Shown here: in pieces, positions 35,994 to 46,268 of the stretch
How the letters are laid out: every line of letters starts with the position of its first letter
Numbering within the stretch: position 1 is the first letter of the stretch
NCBI GenBank assembly: GCA_037349315.1
Contig: JBAIAC010000059.1
Location: 13,796,501 to 13,860,500, forward strand
Direction: 5' to 3'
Length of the DNA stretch: 64,000 bases
Source of the DNA: Chelydra serpentina
Taxonomy: Eukaryota > Chordata > Testudines > Chelydridae
Position numbers and translations under genes: made by a program
Notes under the pieces: generated by a model
What the model was told of the DNA's origin: nothing
Seen by the model: the letters and a program-made list of their open reading frames with translations, nothing else
Database searches by the model: none

Positions 35994-37339
35994 AATGTCT
36001 ATATCTCAAAGCGTACAAAACCACCAGAGGGGTCCTTAAACCATTTCCCTGGACTACATTACACAGGGAATAAAAGGTGTTATTCAGTTGCAACTTTATT
36101 ATCAAGTTAACATCAGACAATTAGATATTGCTATGGTTTAATGATCTGTTAGTAAACAGAACTCTTATTAACTATTCCCAAAACATTTCTGCATATTTTT
36201 TCTTGAATTCCCTCTACACCTCACAGGCATGTTTATTTTGCTATGTTGTTCATTTGTAATAGACAACAATCTTATTTCACAAAGTGTTTTCACTATGAAA
36301 TTGCACTACGATTTTAAAAAGTAAACATTTCAGGTTTGTATTTTTAGTCATGAAATCTTGCACAAAATGATGCTTCTCGATGAAAAAGTGGTTTGATGTA
36401 ATAAAACTAATTCTGAATCTGCCAAGTTAACATTCTTATTTACATTCAGTAACACCTGACAGTGTGGCCAACCTGGGTCTGCATTAACTGAATCCTTGTT
36501 TTCTCATTTATTGTAAATGCCACCTATACCTTACATAGTTACCATAAACAGTGTGCATAATTAGTGTTTAAGGCAACAGCACTGAAACACTAGGAAAAGA
36601 AACTAGTGAATTTGTAACAAAAATGTATAGAAAACTCATCACCCTTCTACCATTGGTGAGAAAAATATGAACTGCAAAAAGACACCACCTCCCTGTACTT
36701 TTAAATACACTTTAGAAAATTGAGATGACTTGATAAATTATTGAAATCCTGTAAAAATACAGTGAATTCTCATGATTCCCAATAAGACTGAATGTTTTCA
36801 AAGTGGATAATGGGAGTCGGGAGTGTTAAAAAAAAGTACCAAGTTCCACCAAAAAAATCCATGAAGAGCTCTTGAGCTCTGGGCAACTTTTTGGGGGGGA
36901 GAAAGCAGGGGGGTGTTTATTAAATAGTTCCATATGTCCTGACTTATCGAGGGAAACCCAGTGTAAGTAGAAAATAAGGGCAAGGTAGGAGGAAATATGG
37001 TTTGTTCATCAAATAGTTACACATCACTCCTCATTTGCTTCTTCCTGTCTTTTCCTTTAGATTCCCTTTTCGGTTTTTCCAACATTTTTAAATATAGTTT
37101 TTTTAAAAAATATTAACAGTTCCATTCTTTGATAATAGAACATTTATTTTACCATTTAAATAGAGATGCGCCTAATATATACACAATTATATATTAGCCT
37201 GTGAAAATCCCTAAATCTGTACTGATGAGACCTGCTACTTGTCACTTTCTTCAACTTTATTATATTGAGGACGTATAGCTTTCAAGCTACTCAGAGCTCT
37301 TCCTTATGCTAAACTATCTGTTTGAACTTGTATTTAGCT
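35994..37339. other. AT-rich stretch, nothing recognised
   Basis: No supported gene. 37278-37305 can pair with 37342-37364 (AGCTTTC-CTCAGAGCT) and belongs to the following repeat. Confidence 0.4.
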
Positions 37340-37455
37340 GTAGCTCTGAGTGGCTGGAAAGCTTCTCTCTCTCACCAACAGACGTGGGTCCAATAAACGA
37401 TATTACCTCACCCATGTTGTCTCTCTCGTATCTTTGGACTGACAGGGCTACAGCA
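37340..37455 (+). repeat. Unnamed interspersed repeat (second copy)
   Basis: AGCTCTGAGTGGCTGGAAAG, CTCACCAACAGACGTGGGTC and ATTACCTCACCCATGTTGTC correspond to the inverse of 462-565. The copy extends to GACAGGGCTACAGCAACACT. I recognise it as a dispersed repeat but not its class. Confidence 0.6.
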
Positions 37456-37799
37456 ACACTGCATACAACAATGGAAGATATATTTTCAGTTGGCGTCAGT
37501 TAAAGATTTTCATTACCTGATGTTTAGGTCCAAACTTATGTTTTTCTTTCATTTAGATGCAAAAACTATTTGTTAGTTGTCCTATCAAAACTCGACACAA
37601 AATTAAGCTTTTGTCCTTCTTACTCCTATCTAATTTCTTTATTGCAGAAGGGATTTCTCCCTTCCTTAGTATTAAAAAAAAAAAAGTACTCAAACCATCA
37701 GATTTGGTGGTGTGTAATGACCCTTTTCCAGCCAACTCCAAAATATCCCATCAGATTTCTAAGTAGTTATCTTTCTTCCTTCTCTCTCTCCTGTAAACC

Positions 37800-38990
37800 T
37801 GACTTGATGAGTTTATTTTTCAAGTATCAGAATTTCCCACACTTTTTCATATTCATCAATAGATACAAGGGAGTCACTCCATTTCCATCAACTTACTATA
37901 GTAATTCTAGAAGCAAGTTGGAGACAAGTAATCAATTCTTTGACTTTAATGAGCCACAGTTTTTTCAGGACAATTTAATAAAAACACTAAGGGTTTATCT
38001 GATAGATGACACATTATGTCTCTTATGGAGTCTCCAATGGCTTTCCAAAATTTCTTAATTATGGGCATCTCCACCACATATGGAGAAATCTGTTAATTGT
38101 TTTGCATTCTCTCATGCATTTGCCTATCCCTGTGCCATCAATGTATTTAATTTTAAGAGGAGACAGGTACCATGGATAAAGAATTTGAATATACATTTTC
38201 TTTTATTAATGTGTTTATTTAGGTGTGGGGACCATTGTGTCATATGTTCTCTGATTTCTCAGGTTTGGAATCTATGCCTGCATCAACTTTCCACAAATGC
38301 AGTTATTTCCTCTCAGTAATAGTTAGAGATTACTTTGAATTGAATGGAGAGTAAGCCTTTGCGTTTTCATGGTTGTAGAGCGTATTTTTTTCAAATTCCT
38401 TCAATTTTCTGTTAGGTTTGCCTTTTTGTGCAGTGGGTTGAAAAATGTCTCTATTGAAGGTATTGATATCCTGGAGTTTAGATGTCTTTTGCAAGTTATT
38501 TCATGAAGTGATCTAAATGTACTGTTTCTGAACAGTTGGCAAAATTTTGATATACCTATAAATTCCCAAATGTCAAAACTTTCCAGTATTTTATTGAATT
38601 AAATTCTATATTATCTACTGCAGGCGCTAGAGGTGATGGGTATGAGCTTAGCTTTTTAAATAAGTTATCCTAAGTTTCTATTGTTGCTTTTATAAAAGGG
38701 TGATTATATGTTGATTTTGGCCTATTGGATTTCTTTATCCAGGGGATCATGTGGAGATTGTCTGCACAATAATGATCTTATTCCATCTCTCCCCAGTGCT
38801 TATTAGTGTTTGGTGTTATCCAGTACACCAGATTTCTGAACTGACTAGCCTCATAATAGTTCTTAACATTTGGTAAAAGCCAATTCTCCCTTTTGCTATG
38901 GCCTTTGTAAAGTAAATTGAGTAAGCCCAGGTTTCTTATTTCCACAAAGAAATGTGTTTATTATGGATAGCCACAGATCTAAGAGATTTC
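37800..38990 (-). pseudogene. L1-like LINE ORF2 C-terminal relic
   Basis: Minus strand. Near 38930-38800 the frames give LLYKGHSKRENWLLPNVKNY then YEASQFRNLVYWI, matching the L1 ORF2 region after the polymerase domain (G-L-x-x-P-x-L-x-x-Y-Y-x-A-x-Q-L). Near 38095 HMWWRCP is followed, after a one-base shift, by IIKKFWKAIGDSI, the L1 C-terminal motif with the Cys and the F-W pair. Further down, DIMCHLSDKPLVFLLNCPE corresponds to the next block. There are many stops and shifts. No polymerase active site is in the window part. Confidence 0.65.
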
Positions 38991-41238
38991 TTGGGACTAC
39001 TACCAGGAGTGTTTGAAAAAAAATTTAATTCAGGGTAAGATACTGACAAACTTAAAATGATTGCTTTCAAAATCAAATCACATATCTGAAGATGTTAATC
39101 ATCTCACATGATCTGTTTTCCTTTAATATTTTAAAAAAGCAATATTTTCTCTAATCCTTTGTGTTAAACAAGTTTAATATGTTTTTTTTTTTAAAAAAAA
39201 CTCTACTAAAATATTATCACCTTCTAATAAAAGGTTAGGTATACTACACACAGCAAAAACCTTTTTGAATCTTACACAGTTGCAAAGGTCTAAGATAGTT
39301 AACATTCATACACTGTGGTGAGATGAAAAACAAATGGCTTGTTACATTGGGGATAACATTTATATTTGGGGCATCCCAGGTTACGAAATGTAGAATGAAA
39401 AATCCAAGCATGGTTCCTGTACTCTTTTTGGATTAGTGGTTAGAAGGGAGCATGCTCAACACAGAGGAAGAGTCAGTTTTGGTTTTTTGCTCATAGCCCT
39501 TTCTTGCAGATTAGGGCATCACTAACTGACTCTAAAGGGAGAGTCCCTCCTCCTACCTCATCTCTTGAAATGATGGGTAATGTCTATGGGATCTCAAGTT
39601 TCTCTACCGCAATGTGGTCCCACAGTTGCCTCCAGGTGCCCAGTCCAGAAGAGGAGGCATGTGTGTAAGCCTCCGTTTTTCCTTTGTTACCTCTTTATAC
39701 TCCCATCCCCATAAACCCAATCCTCCTATGTAATTTTTTGGACAAAGGACTCCAGGAGCTCTGCTTCAAAGGCATTCCTTACATAGGAAGTCCAAGCAAG
39801 TTTTATCCATGAGAAGGGGGGGAGAAGGGGGAAGAGAAACAGATTATAAAAATAGACTTAGTCCTAAAACTTATTTTAAAAGGTCTGAATGAATAAATCA
39901 ATCTCAAGATTATACAAATTTACTATTGTACTCAAGAAAGCTACTTAAATTGCAGTGAAAGCATGTAGACAAATACAGCATCAAAAATGTACAGAAACAA
40001 TAAAACCCATCAGAATTTGTTTTAAATTTAAGTCCTTCACTTATAATAAATTCATTCCCATTTGTGGGCCCCAAATGTGGATTTAACGCTGCAAACCAGA
40101 AACATTTATATGACTCAAATTCATTGAAAAGTATTTAATTTTTTAATTGAACATCACTATAGTATTTACAACCCAAACACTGAAGCACTGTACTAGTGCA
40201 GGAAAATCCTAAAGCACAGCTGAAGAAAGAGAAGCATAACTAGTTTCAACATCCAAGATGAACAAATGCAAAAAGTAAAGAAACCATAGAAGGTGAGGTT
40301 TTAAAAATATTTTTATATAGGAAGTGTAGTAATGTAAGGTGCGGTTGGTAGCTCAGACAGCAACTTTAGAAAATATTCCTTTAAATAAACAGTTTGTTCA
40401 AGCAAAGAGCTGCTTTTAGTCAAACACTAAGCTGAGTGGGCCATTATTTGGCATTCTATATTTCCCTCCTGCTAGGCCTTAGAAAAAAGAAAAAAGAAAA
40501 AAATGCAGTAGAATTCACTTATTTGAGTACTGCACTCTTCACTGTCAGTACCCAGGGCTAGCAGAAAGGTGGCAGTTAAAGGCTTACAAACCGCTAGACA
40601 GACAGACATTCTGGGTTTAACAAAGTAGAGAAGAATTGATTTCTGGGAACTGGTGAGGAAGGATGTGAAAGGTGAAGATCAGGATAAAAGATTAAATTAT
40701 TTGGCAAGAATAACTAACACTAACCATTTTACCTTCTAAAAATCTCCATATACTTTTTTTGCCCTGCCAGTACAAGCTTGCTTCTTGGGAAGGTTCCGCT
40801 CATCTTCCCCGCAAGCCTCCACTTTTACAATATTACATAAATTTCATAGTACCTACTCTATTAGCTGGTTGGCAGAATTCATGAAACAGAGAACTGACAA
40901 AATGTATACATTCTGGCAAACACCCAGAAGTCATGAGGACTTTGGAGCCTTTAAAATCCCAGAGACACAAATAAGAGGCGTACTTTAAAGCTTAATGTCT
41001 CAATTACAGGGGTGACACTGAGGTTTACTAGTACTGACAATATTGCTTCCTCTATTAGAATAAGGGAATGCTTCATCATTAGAGGTGTACATATCTACTG
41101 CACTTCCAAAGCTGCAATATTCTCAGAAAGGAGTATTTTACACCTTTTCTGTTTTAACTTGTAGTTCATCTTCCCCTCTACTTGCAAAGTCATAACTAGT
41201 ATTGTTCTTACACATCTACTGCTAAATTTACCTTTTTC
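38991..41238. other. AT-rich stretch, nothing recognised
   Basis: 39390-39820 is less AT-rich, but no exon with consistent splice sites can be supported. The remainder is AT-rich, with T and A runs at 39180-39210. Confidence 0.4.
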
Positions 41239-41621
41239 ACAGCCCTGGTCTACACTACGAGTTTAGGTCGAATTTATTAGCGTTATTTCGATTGATCCGT
41301 GCACCCGTCCTCACGACGAAGCCCTTAACATCGACTTCTAGGGCTCTTAAAATCGATCTCGCCACTCCACCCCCAACGAGAGAATTAGCGCTTAAAGCGA
41401 TATTGCCGAATCGATGTAGGCTTAGTGAGGACGCAATTCGACAGTATCGGCCTCCTAAATCTATCCCACGGTGCAACAGCTGACCGCTCTGGACAGCGGT
41501 CTGAGCTCGAATGCTCCTCCCAGGTAGACAGGAAAAGCCCCGCGAACTTTTGAATTTCATTTCCTGTTTGGTCAGCGTGGTGAGCTGCAGGTGAGTGCAG
41601 ATCTCATCAGCAGAGATGACC

Positions 41622-43570
41622 ATGATGGAGTCCCAGAACCGAAGATGAGCTCCAGCATGGACCGAGCGTGAGGTACTCGATCTGATCGCTGTTTGGGGAG
41701 ACGAAACCGTGCTAGCAGAGCTAGGGTCCAAAAGAAGAAACGCCAAGACATATGCCAAAGTCTCCAAGGGCATGCAGGACAGAGGCTACAACACGGACGC
41801 GCAACAGTGCCGCGTGAAAATTAAGGAGCTCAGGCAAGCCTACCAAAAAACCAGAGATGCAAACAGCCGCTCTGGGTCACAGCCCCAGACATGCCACTTC
41901 TATGATGAGCTGCATGCCATTCTAGGAGGTGCAGCCAGCACAGACCCTCCCATGTGGTTTGACTCTGTATGTGGATCATCAGAACCCACAGAGGAGCCTG
42001 ATGATGATAATGATGCTGAAAACAGCACACAGACCCAGCAAGGAAGCGGAGAAGCCCTTTTCCCCGACAGCCAGGAACTGTTTCTCACCCTGGAGCAAGT
42101 ACAGTTCGAACCCTCCCAAGGAGTGCTCGATGCAGGAGAAGGGACCTCTGGTGAGTGTACCTCTGTTTAATTAATACATGTTTTATAAGCAAGCGTGTTT
42201 AATGATTAATTCGTGGTCAGTACAGCCACAGCTACTCGAAAAGTCTGTTAACATGTTCGGGGATGGAGCAGAAATCCTCTGGGGACATCTCCAGAAAGAT
42301 CTCCTGGATGTGCTCCCAAAGCCTGTGCAAGAGGTTTCTGGGGAGGGCAGCCTTATCCTGTGCTCCGTGGTAACACACTCTGCCGCGCCAGGCAAGCAGC
42401 ACGTAGTCTGGAATCAGTGCTTTGCAAAGCATGGCGGCGTACGGTCCCGGTTTTTGCTGGCATTCAAGCAACATCCTTTCTTTATCTGTGTGTGTTATCC
42501 TCAGAAGAGTGATATCATTCATGGGAACCTGGTTGAAATAGGGGAATTTTAGTACGGGGGCATTCAGAGGGGCTCCGTCCCTGCTGGGCTGTTTGCCTGT
42601 GGCTGAACGGAAATCTTCCCCGCTGTGACCCACGCGGTGGGGGGAGGGGGCACAGCGAACATCTTGCCTGGGTGTGTGGGGGGGGGGCGATTAGGTTCTC
42701 CCTGCATGTTAACCCGAAAACCGCCGCCCCCCCTAACTTTTCAATTGCTAACCTGTTTGTTTTAAATTGCCAGCCCACGGGATGTTTGTTATGGGAAATG
42801 AGGGGGTTGCTGTTTGAAAACATTCCCGCCTGTTGTGAAGCTTAAAGAAGCCTATAGAGTGTCTTACCATGGCTGTCTGCAAGCCGAATTCTGTTGCCCG
42901 CCGGACCTGCTTGTGTGATCTCTCACAGCAAGCCGGCAGACCCTCAATATAAGAGGCCCAGTGCAACCTTGGACAAAATGCACATGTGATATGTAATGTT
43001 TTGTTCAAACAAAATGTGTCTTTTACATTTGTCTCCTGCTTGCTTCCTCCCACAGCTGCAAATGTTTCAACGCCACCCCTTTCATCACCATCCCAGAGGC
43101 TAGCGAAGATTAGAAGTAAAAAGAAAAGGAGTCGAGACGATATGTTCTCAGAACTCATGGAATCCTCCCACTCTCAGGCTGGCCAGCAGAATGCGTGGAG
43201 GCAGACACAGTCTGAGTCCAGGAAGGCAGAATTTGATCGCTTGGACGCGTGGCGTGCTGAAGACAATGACTGGCGGGCTGAAGAGAGACAGCGGCATCAG
43301 CGTGCAGAGAGAAGGCAGGATGCAATTCTGAGGCTACTGGAGGATCAAACGGAAATCCTCCGGCTTATGGCTGAGGACAGGCGTAGGGTTCAGGAAAGGC
43401 CGCCTGAGCAAAGACCGCCGCTACAGCCCCTGTGTAACCAACAGCCCTCCTTCCCGAGTCCCATAACATCATCCCCGAGACGCCCAAGAACGTGTTTGGG
43501 TGGCCTCCGTGCTCCCAGCCACTCAAGCCAAGAGAACAGTCCAAGCAAGAAACGGCTGCCATTCAATTAG
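41622..43570 (+). pseudogene. Harbinger Myb/SANT-like DNA-binding protein, two exons, nonsense at codon 9
   Basis: In PIF/Harbinger elements this second protein binds the transposon ends and helps the transposase enter the nucleus. Exon 1 runs 41622-42150 and exon 2 43056-43570, 347 residues in total. The donor is CTG/GTGAGT at 42150-42151, the acceptor CCCACAG at 43055, and the phase is kept. The start ATG-ATG at 41622 is chosen because upstream-in-frame PAWTEREVLDLIAVW extends the trihelix-like domain (residues about 11-103; Trp13 and Trp25, then YAKVSKGMQDRGY and HFYDELHAILGG). After it come an acidic stretch in exon 1 and a basic KIRSKKKRSR plus a long charged helix in exon 2. Codon 9 is TGA (41646-41648) where copy A has CGA. 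The rest of the frame is open. A poly(A) signal follows. Confidence 0.85.
42151..43055 (+). other. Intron of the Myb/SANT-like gene
   Basis: It starts GTGAGTGTACC and ends TTGCTTCCTCCCACAG with a good pyrimidine tract. Joining its flanks keeps a single open frame. Frames inside it on either strand (for example 42232-42633) have no family resemblance and are not counted as genes. Confidence 0.8.
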
Positions 43571-43707
43571 TTTTAAAGTGCTGTGTGTCCTTGTCCTTCC
43601 CTCATCCCCTCCTCCACCACCCATCCTGGTGCTTCCCTTCCTCCACCACCTATCCCGGGAGACAGTGTCAGTTACCACCATAGTCCCCCCTCTGTGTTTG
43701 ACGAATT

Positions 43708-43713
43708 AATAAA
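43708..43713 (+). terminator. Poly(A) signal AATAAA for the Myb-like gene
   Basis: AATAAA lies 138 bp after the stop codon of exon 2, in a T/A-rich context. Confidence 0.7.
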
Positions 43714-43741
43714 GAATGCATGATTTTTAAGCAAGAATTAC

Positions 43742-43747
43742 TTTATT
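43742..43747 (-). terminator. Poly(A) signal AATAAA for the transposase gene
   Basis: The minus strand reads AATAAA about 110 bp downstream of the transposase stop. It faces the plus-strand signal across about 30 bp. Confidence 0.7.
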
Positions 43748-43854
43748 TCCTCTGCAAGCGGTGATCGAGGGGGGGAGGGCAGGGCGGTTTGGGTAAAGGG
43801 AAGTAGAGCGAATGAAGGGGCGGGGCTTTTCATTAGTGGGGAAAAACAGAACTT

Positions 43855-45150
43855 TCACACAGCATCCTGGCCATTCATGAAACTTGTTTTCAAAGCTTCC
43901 CTGATGCGCAACGCACCCTGCTGTACTTTTGTAATAGCCCTGGTGTCTGGCTGCGCATAACCGGCGGCCAGGCGATTTGCCTCAACCTCCCACCCCGCCA
44001 TAAACGTCTCCCCCTTACTCTCACAGATATTGTGGAGCGCACAGCAAGCAGTAATAACAATGGGAACATTGGTTTCGCTGAGATCTAACCTAGTTAATAA
44101 ACTTCGCCATCTTGCTTTTAAACGGCCAAATGCACACTCCACCACCATTCTGCACTTGCTCAGCCTATAGTTGAAAAGGTCCTGACTACTGTCCAGGCTA
44201 CCTGTGTATGGCTTCATGAGCCATGGCATTAAGGGGTAGGCTGGGTCCCCAAGGATAACTATGGGCATCTCAACATCCCCAATGGTTATTTTCTGGTCTG
44301 GGAAGAAAGTCCCTTGGTGCAGCAGCTGAAACAGACCAGAGTTCCTGAAGATGCGAGCGTCATGTACCTTTCCCGGCCATCCCACGTTGATGTTGGTGAA
44401 ACGCCCCTTGTGATCCACCAGTGCTTGCAGCACTATTGAAAAGTAACCCTTTCGGTTTATGTACTCGCTGGCTTGGTGGTCCGGTGCCAAGATAGGGATA
44501 TGGGTTCCGTCTATCGCCCCTCCACAGTTCGGGAAGCCCATTGCTGCAAAGCCATCCAGTATGAGCTGCACATTTCCCAGACTCACAACCCTTGGTACAA
44601 GCAGCTTGGTGATCGCCCTGGCTACTTGCATGACAACAGCCCCCACTGTAGATTTTCCCACTCCCAATTGATTCGCGACTGACCGGTAGCTGTCTGGCGT
44701 TGCAAGCTTCCACAGGGCTATCGCCAGTCGCTTCTCTACTGTGAGGGCTGCTCTCATCTTGGTGTTCTGGCGCTTCAGGGCAGGGGAAAGCAACTCACAA
44801 AGTTCCATGAAAGTGCCCTTACGCATGCGAAAGTTTCGCAGCCACTGGGATTCATCCCAGACCTGCAGCACTATGTGGTCCCACCAGTCTGTGCTTGTTT
44901 CCCGGGCCCAGAATCGGCGTTCCACTGTATCAACGAGCCCCATTACCACCATGATGTCCACCTTGCGGGGGGGCCTTTTTTGAGAGAGGTCTGTGTCCAT
45001 GTCCTCATCACTCTCCTCAGGCTGATGCTGTACCGTCCTCACCTCCCGTTGCTCTAGCAGCTCCCGGTTCTCAATCTCCATATACTGCTGGACAATGCGC
45101 GTGGTGTTCATAACGGCCATAACAGTTGCGGTGATCTGATCGTGCTCCAT
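43855..45150 (-). CDS. Harbinger DDE transposase (HARBI1-like), intact
   Basis: Catalyses cut-and-paste movement of Harbinger elements in the nucleus. The 431-residue frame from ATG at 45150 is uninterrupted. The start is chosen because GAAGCATGG is a strong Kozak context. An open extension to 45306 has no ATG. Residues about 157-173 (SVANQLGVGKSTVGAVV) form a helix-turn-helix. The DDE domain follows: Asp214 in GGAIDGTHIPI, Asp264 in GKVHDARIFRNS, Asp302 in ILGDPAYPLMPW and Glu338 in VECAFGRLKARW, all as in the DDE_Tnp_4 family, then ITACCALHNICE. Length and motif spacing fit HARBI1-like proteins. It converges with the Myb-like gene, 284 bp stop to stop. Since the partner is broken in this copy, movement would need the partner from elsewhere. 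Confidence 0.95.
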   Translation of the reverse strand: MEHDQITATVMAVMNTTRIVQQYMEIENRELLEQREVRTVQHQPEESDEDMDTDLSQKRPPRKVDIMVVMGLVDTVERRFWARETSTDWWDHIVLQVWDESQWLRNFRMRKGTFMELCELLSPALKRQNTKMRAALTVEKRLAIALWKLATPDSYRSVANQLGVGKSTVGAVVMQVARAITKLLVPRVVSLGNVQLILDGFAAMGFPNCGGAIDGTHIPILAPDHQASEYINRKGYFSIVLQALVDHKGRFTNINVGWPGKVHDARIFRNSGLFQLLHQGTFFPDQKITIGDVEMPIVILGDPAYPLMPWLMKPYTGSLDSSQDLFNYRLSKCRMVVECAFGRLKARWRSLLTRLDLSETNVPIVITACCALHNICESKGETFMAGWEVEANRLAAGYAQPDTRAITKVQQGALRIREALKTSFMNGQDAV

Positions 45151-45320
45151 GCTTCCCCTGGTACGCAGTTTGCAGGACAGCAGAGTCGGAGCAGAAGCGG
45201 CGGGTGGATAACAATGGTGGCAGCAATATGGCGCCCGCACGAAAAAAGGCGCGAAAGGATTTTTCGCTCCCCCCTCAGGTGCTTTCACGGAGGGAGGGGG
45301 GAGCAAGGGTTAGGCTCATT

Positions 45321-45692
45321 TCCTTCTAGCTGCAGATAGTACAATATGCCGTGAGCAGGGGTTAGGCGCCTTTCCTTCCAGCTGCAGATGGTACAATAAG
45401 CTCTCCTGACCCCCTCAAGGATTGAACTCGCAACCCCGGGTTTAGCGGGTCAACGCTCATACCGCTGAGCTATCCCTCTGCCCGTGTTCCAGGCAGTGCT
45501 GGATCTCCCTTAAAGAAAACGTAAAAAAGCGCCCCCGGCCAGCCACACCAAAGGCCGCCGGCCAGGAGCACTGTAATGTCGAGCATATTGTACGATCTGC
45601 AGCTAGAAGGCAAGGAGCTTCTCCTGTATGGTCCCGCGACCACAACCATTTATGGCATATTGCACGATCTGCAGCTAGAAGGCAAGGAGCTT
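45321..45692. repeat. Four inverted copies of a short repeat in the Harbinger element
   Basis: Two copies read TTCTAGCTGCAGATAGTACAAT-like in one direction (45321-45350, 45372-45400). Two copies read the inverse, ATTGTACGATCTGCAGCTAG-like followed by AAGGCAAGGAGCTT (45582-45620, 45655-45692). They surround the first tRNA-like unit. This lies just upstream of the transposase start and could hold binding sites or promoter elements. Confidence 0.8.
45410..45484 (-). repeat. tRNA-like unit 1 with Pol III A and B boxes
   Basis: On the minus strand the unit reads GGGATAGCTCAGCGG (A box TAGCTCAGCGG), ACCCGCTAAACCCGGGGTTG and GAGTTCAATCC (B box). The D-arm can pair (GCTC/GAGC), but the acceptor stem does not, so it is not a functional tRNA gene. 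It resembles the head of the Cry I SINE, without body or CR1 tail. Confidence 0.8.
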
Positions 45693-45733
45693 ATGCTGTG
45701 CAGTCCCGCGACTACCAGCCTCAGGCGGAATGG

Positions 45734-45808
45734 CCCCCTCAAGGATTGAACTCGCAACCCCGGGTTTAGCGGGCCAACGCTCAGAACGCTGAGCTATCCC
45801 TCTGCCCG
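45734..45808 (-). repeat. tRNA-like unit 2 with Pol III A and B boxes
   Basis: A second 75-bp unit in the same orientation, differing from unit 1 at a few sites (for example GCGGGCCAACGC on the plus strand). It keeps the B box AGTTCAATCC and an A box with one change (TAGCTCAGCGT). It lies 250 bp closer to the right terminus. Confidence 0.8.
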
Positions 45809-46268
45809 TATTATACCGTGACTGAATCTCCACTAGACCGAATGTGAAGGCGTACGCTGGAGATGTACGGTAATTGTGAGCTGAGCAGCCTTCCGTAGCA
45901 AACATGGAAAGCACGCAGACAAGGCGCGAAAAAGATTGCTTTCAAGGAGGGAGGGAGGGACGGACGTTTGATGGCCTGATGACATGTACCCAGAACCACC
46001 AGCGACATTGTTTTCTGTCCCATCAGGCTTTGGGATCGCAACCCAGAATTCCAATGGGCGGCGGAGACTGCGGGAACTATGGGATAGCTACCCGCAATGC
46101 AATGCTTCGAAGGTCGATGCTACTCTCGCTACTGTGGACACAGACAATCGACCTCATGGTCTTAACGCTCTTTAGTGGGGACACACACAATCGATTCCAT
46201 TAATTCGGGTTTTAATATATCGACTTCTATAATTTCGACCTAATTCTGTAGTGTAGACGTACCCACAG

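Larger units (their letters stand above)
41243..46264 (+). mobile_element. Near-complete two-gene Harbinger (PIF/Harbinger) transposon, 5.0 kb
   Basis: The left terminus CCCTGGTCTACACTAC and the right terminus GTAGTGTAGACGTACCC form imperfect inverted repeats that extend into TTAGGTCGAA on both sides. Both flanks read ACAG (41239-41242 and 46265-46268), read here as the target duplication, though 3-bp duplications are usual for the superfamily. Contents in order: a Myb/SANT-like gene (+, two exons), convergent poly(A) signals, a DDE transposase (-), then an upstream region with four inverted short repeats and two tRNA-like units. The element stands alone, not nested in another. Confidence 0.95.

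Noticed and set aside
42232..42633. Frames inside the Myb-like gene's intron on the minus strand
   Set aside because: No family resemblance, and the strong splice sites around them show the stretch is intronic.
44360..44713. 117-codon minus-strand frame inside the transposase
   Set aside because: A shadow frame of the DDE transposase, which has far stronger family evidence.
45410..45808. Functional tRNA genes
   Set aside because: A and B boxes and a D-arm are present, but the acceptor stem does not pair and the anticodon arm is poor. Better read as SINE-head-like units.
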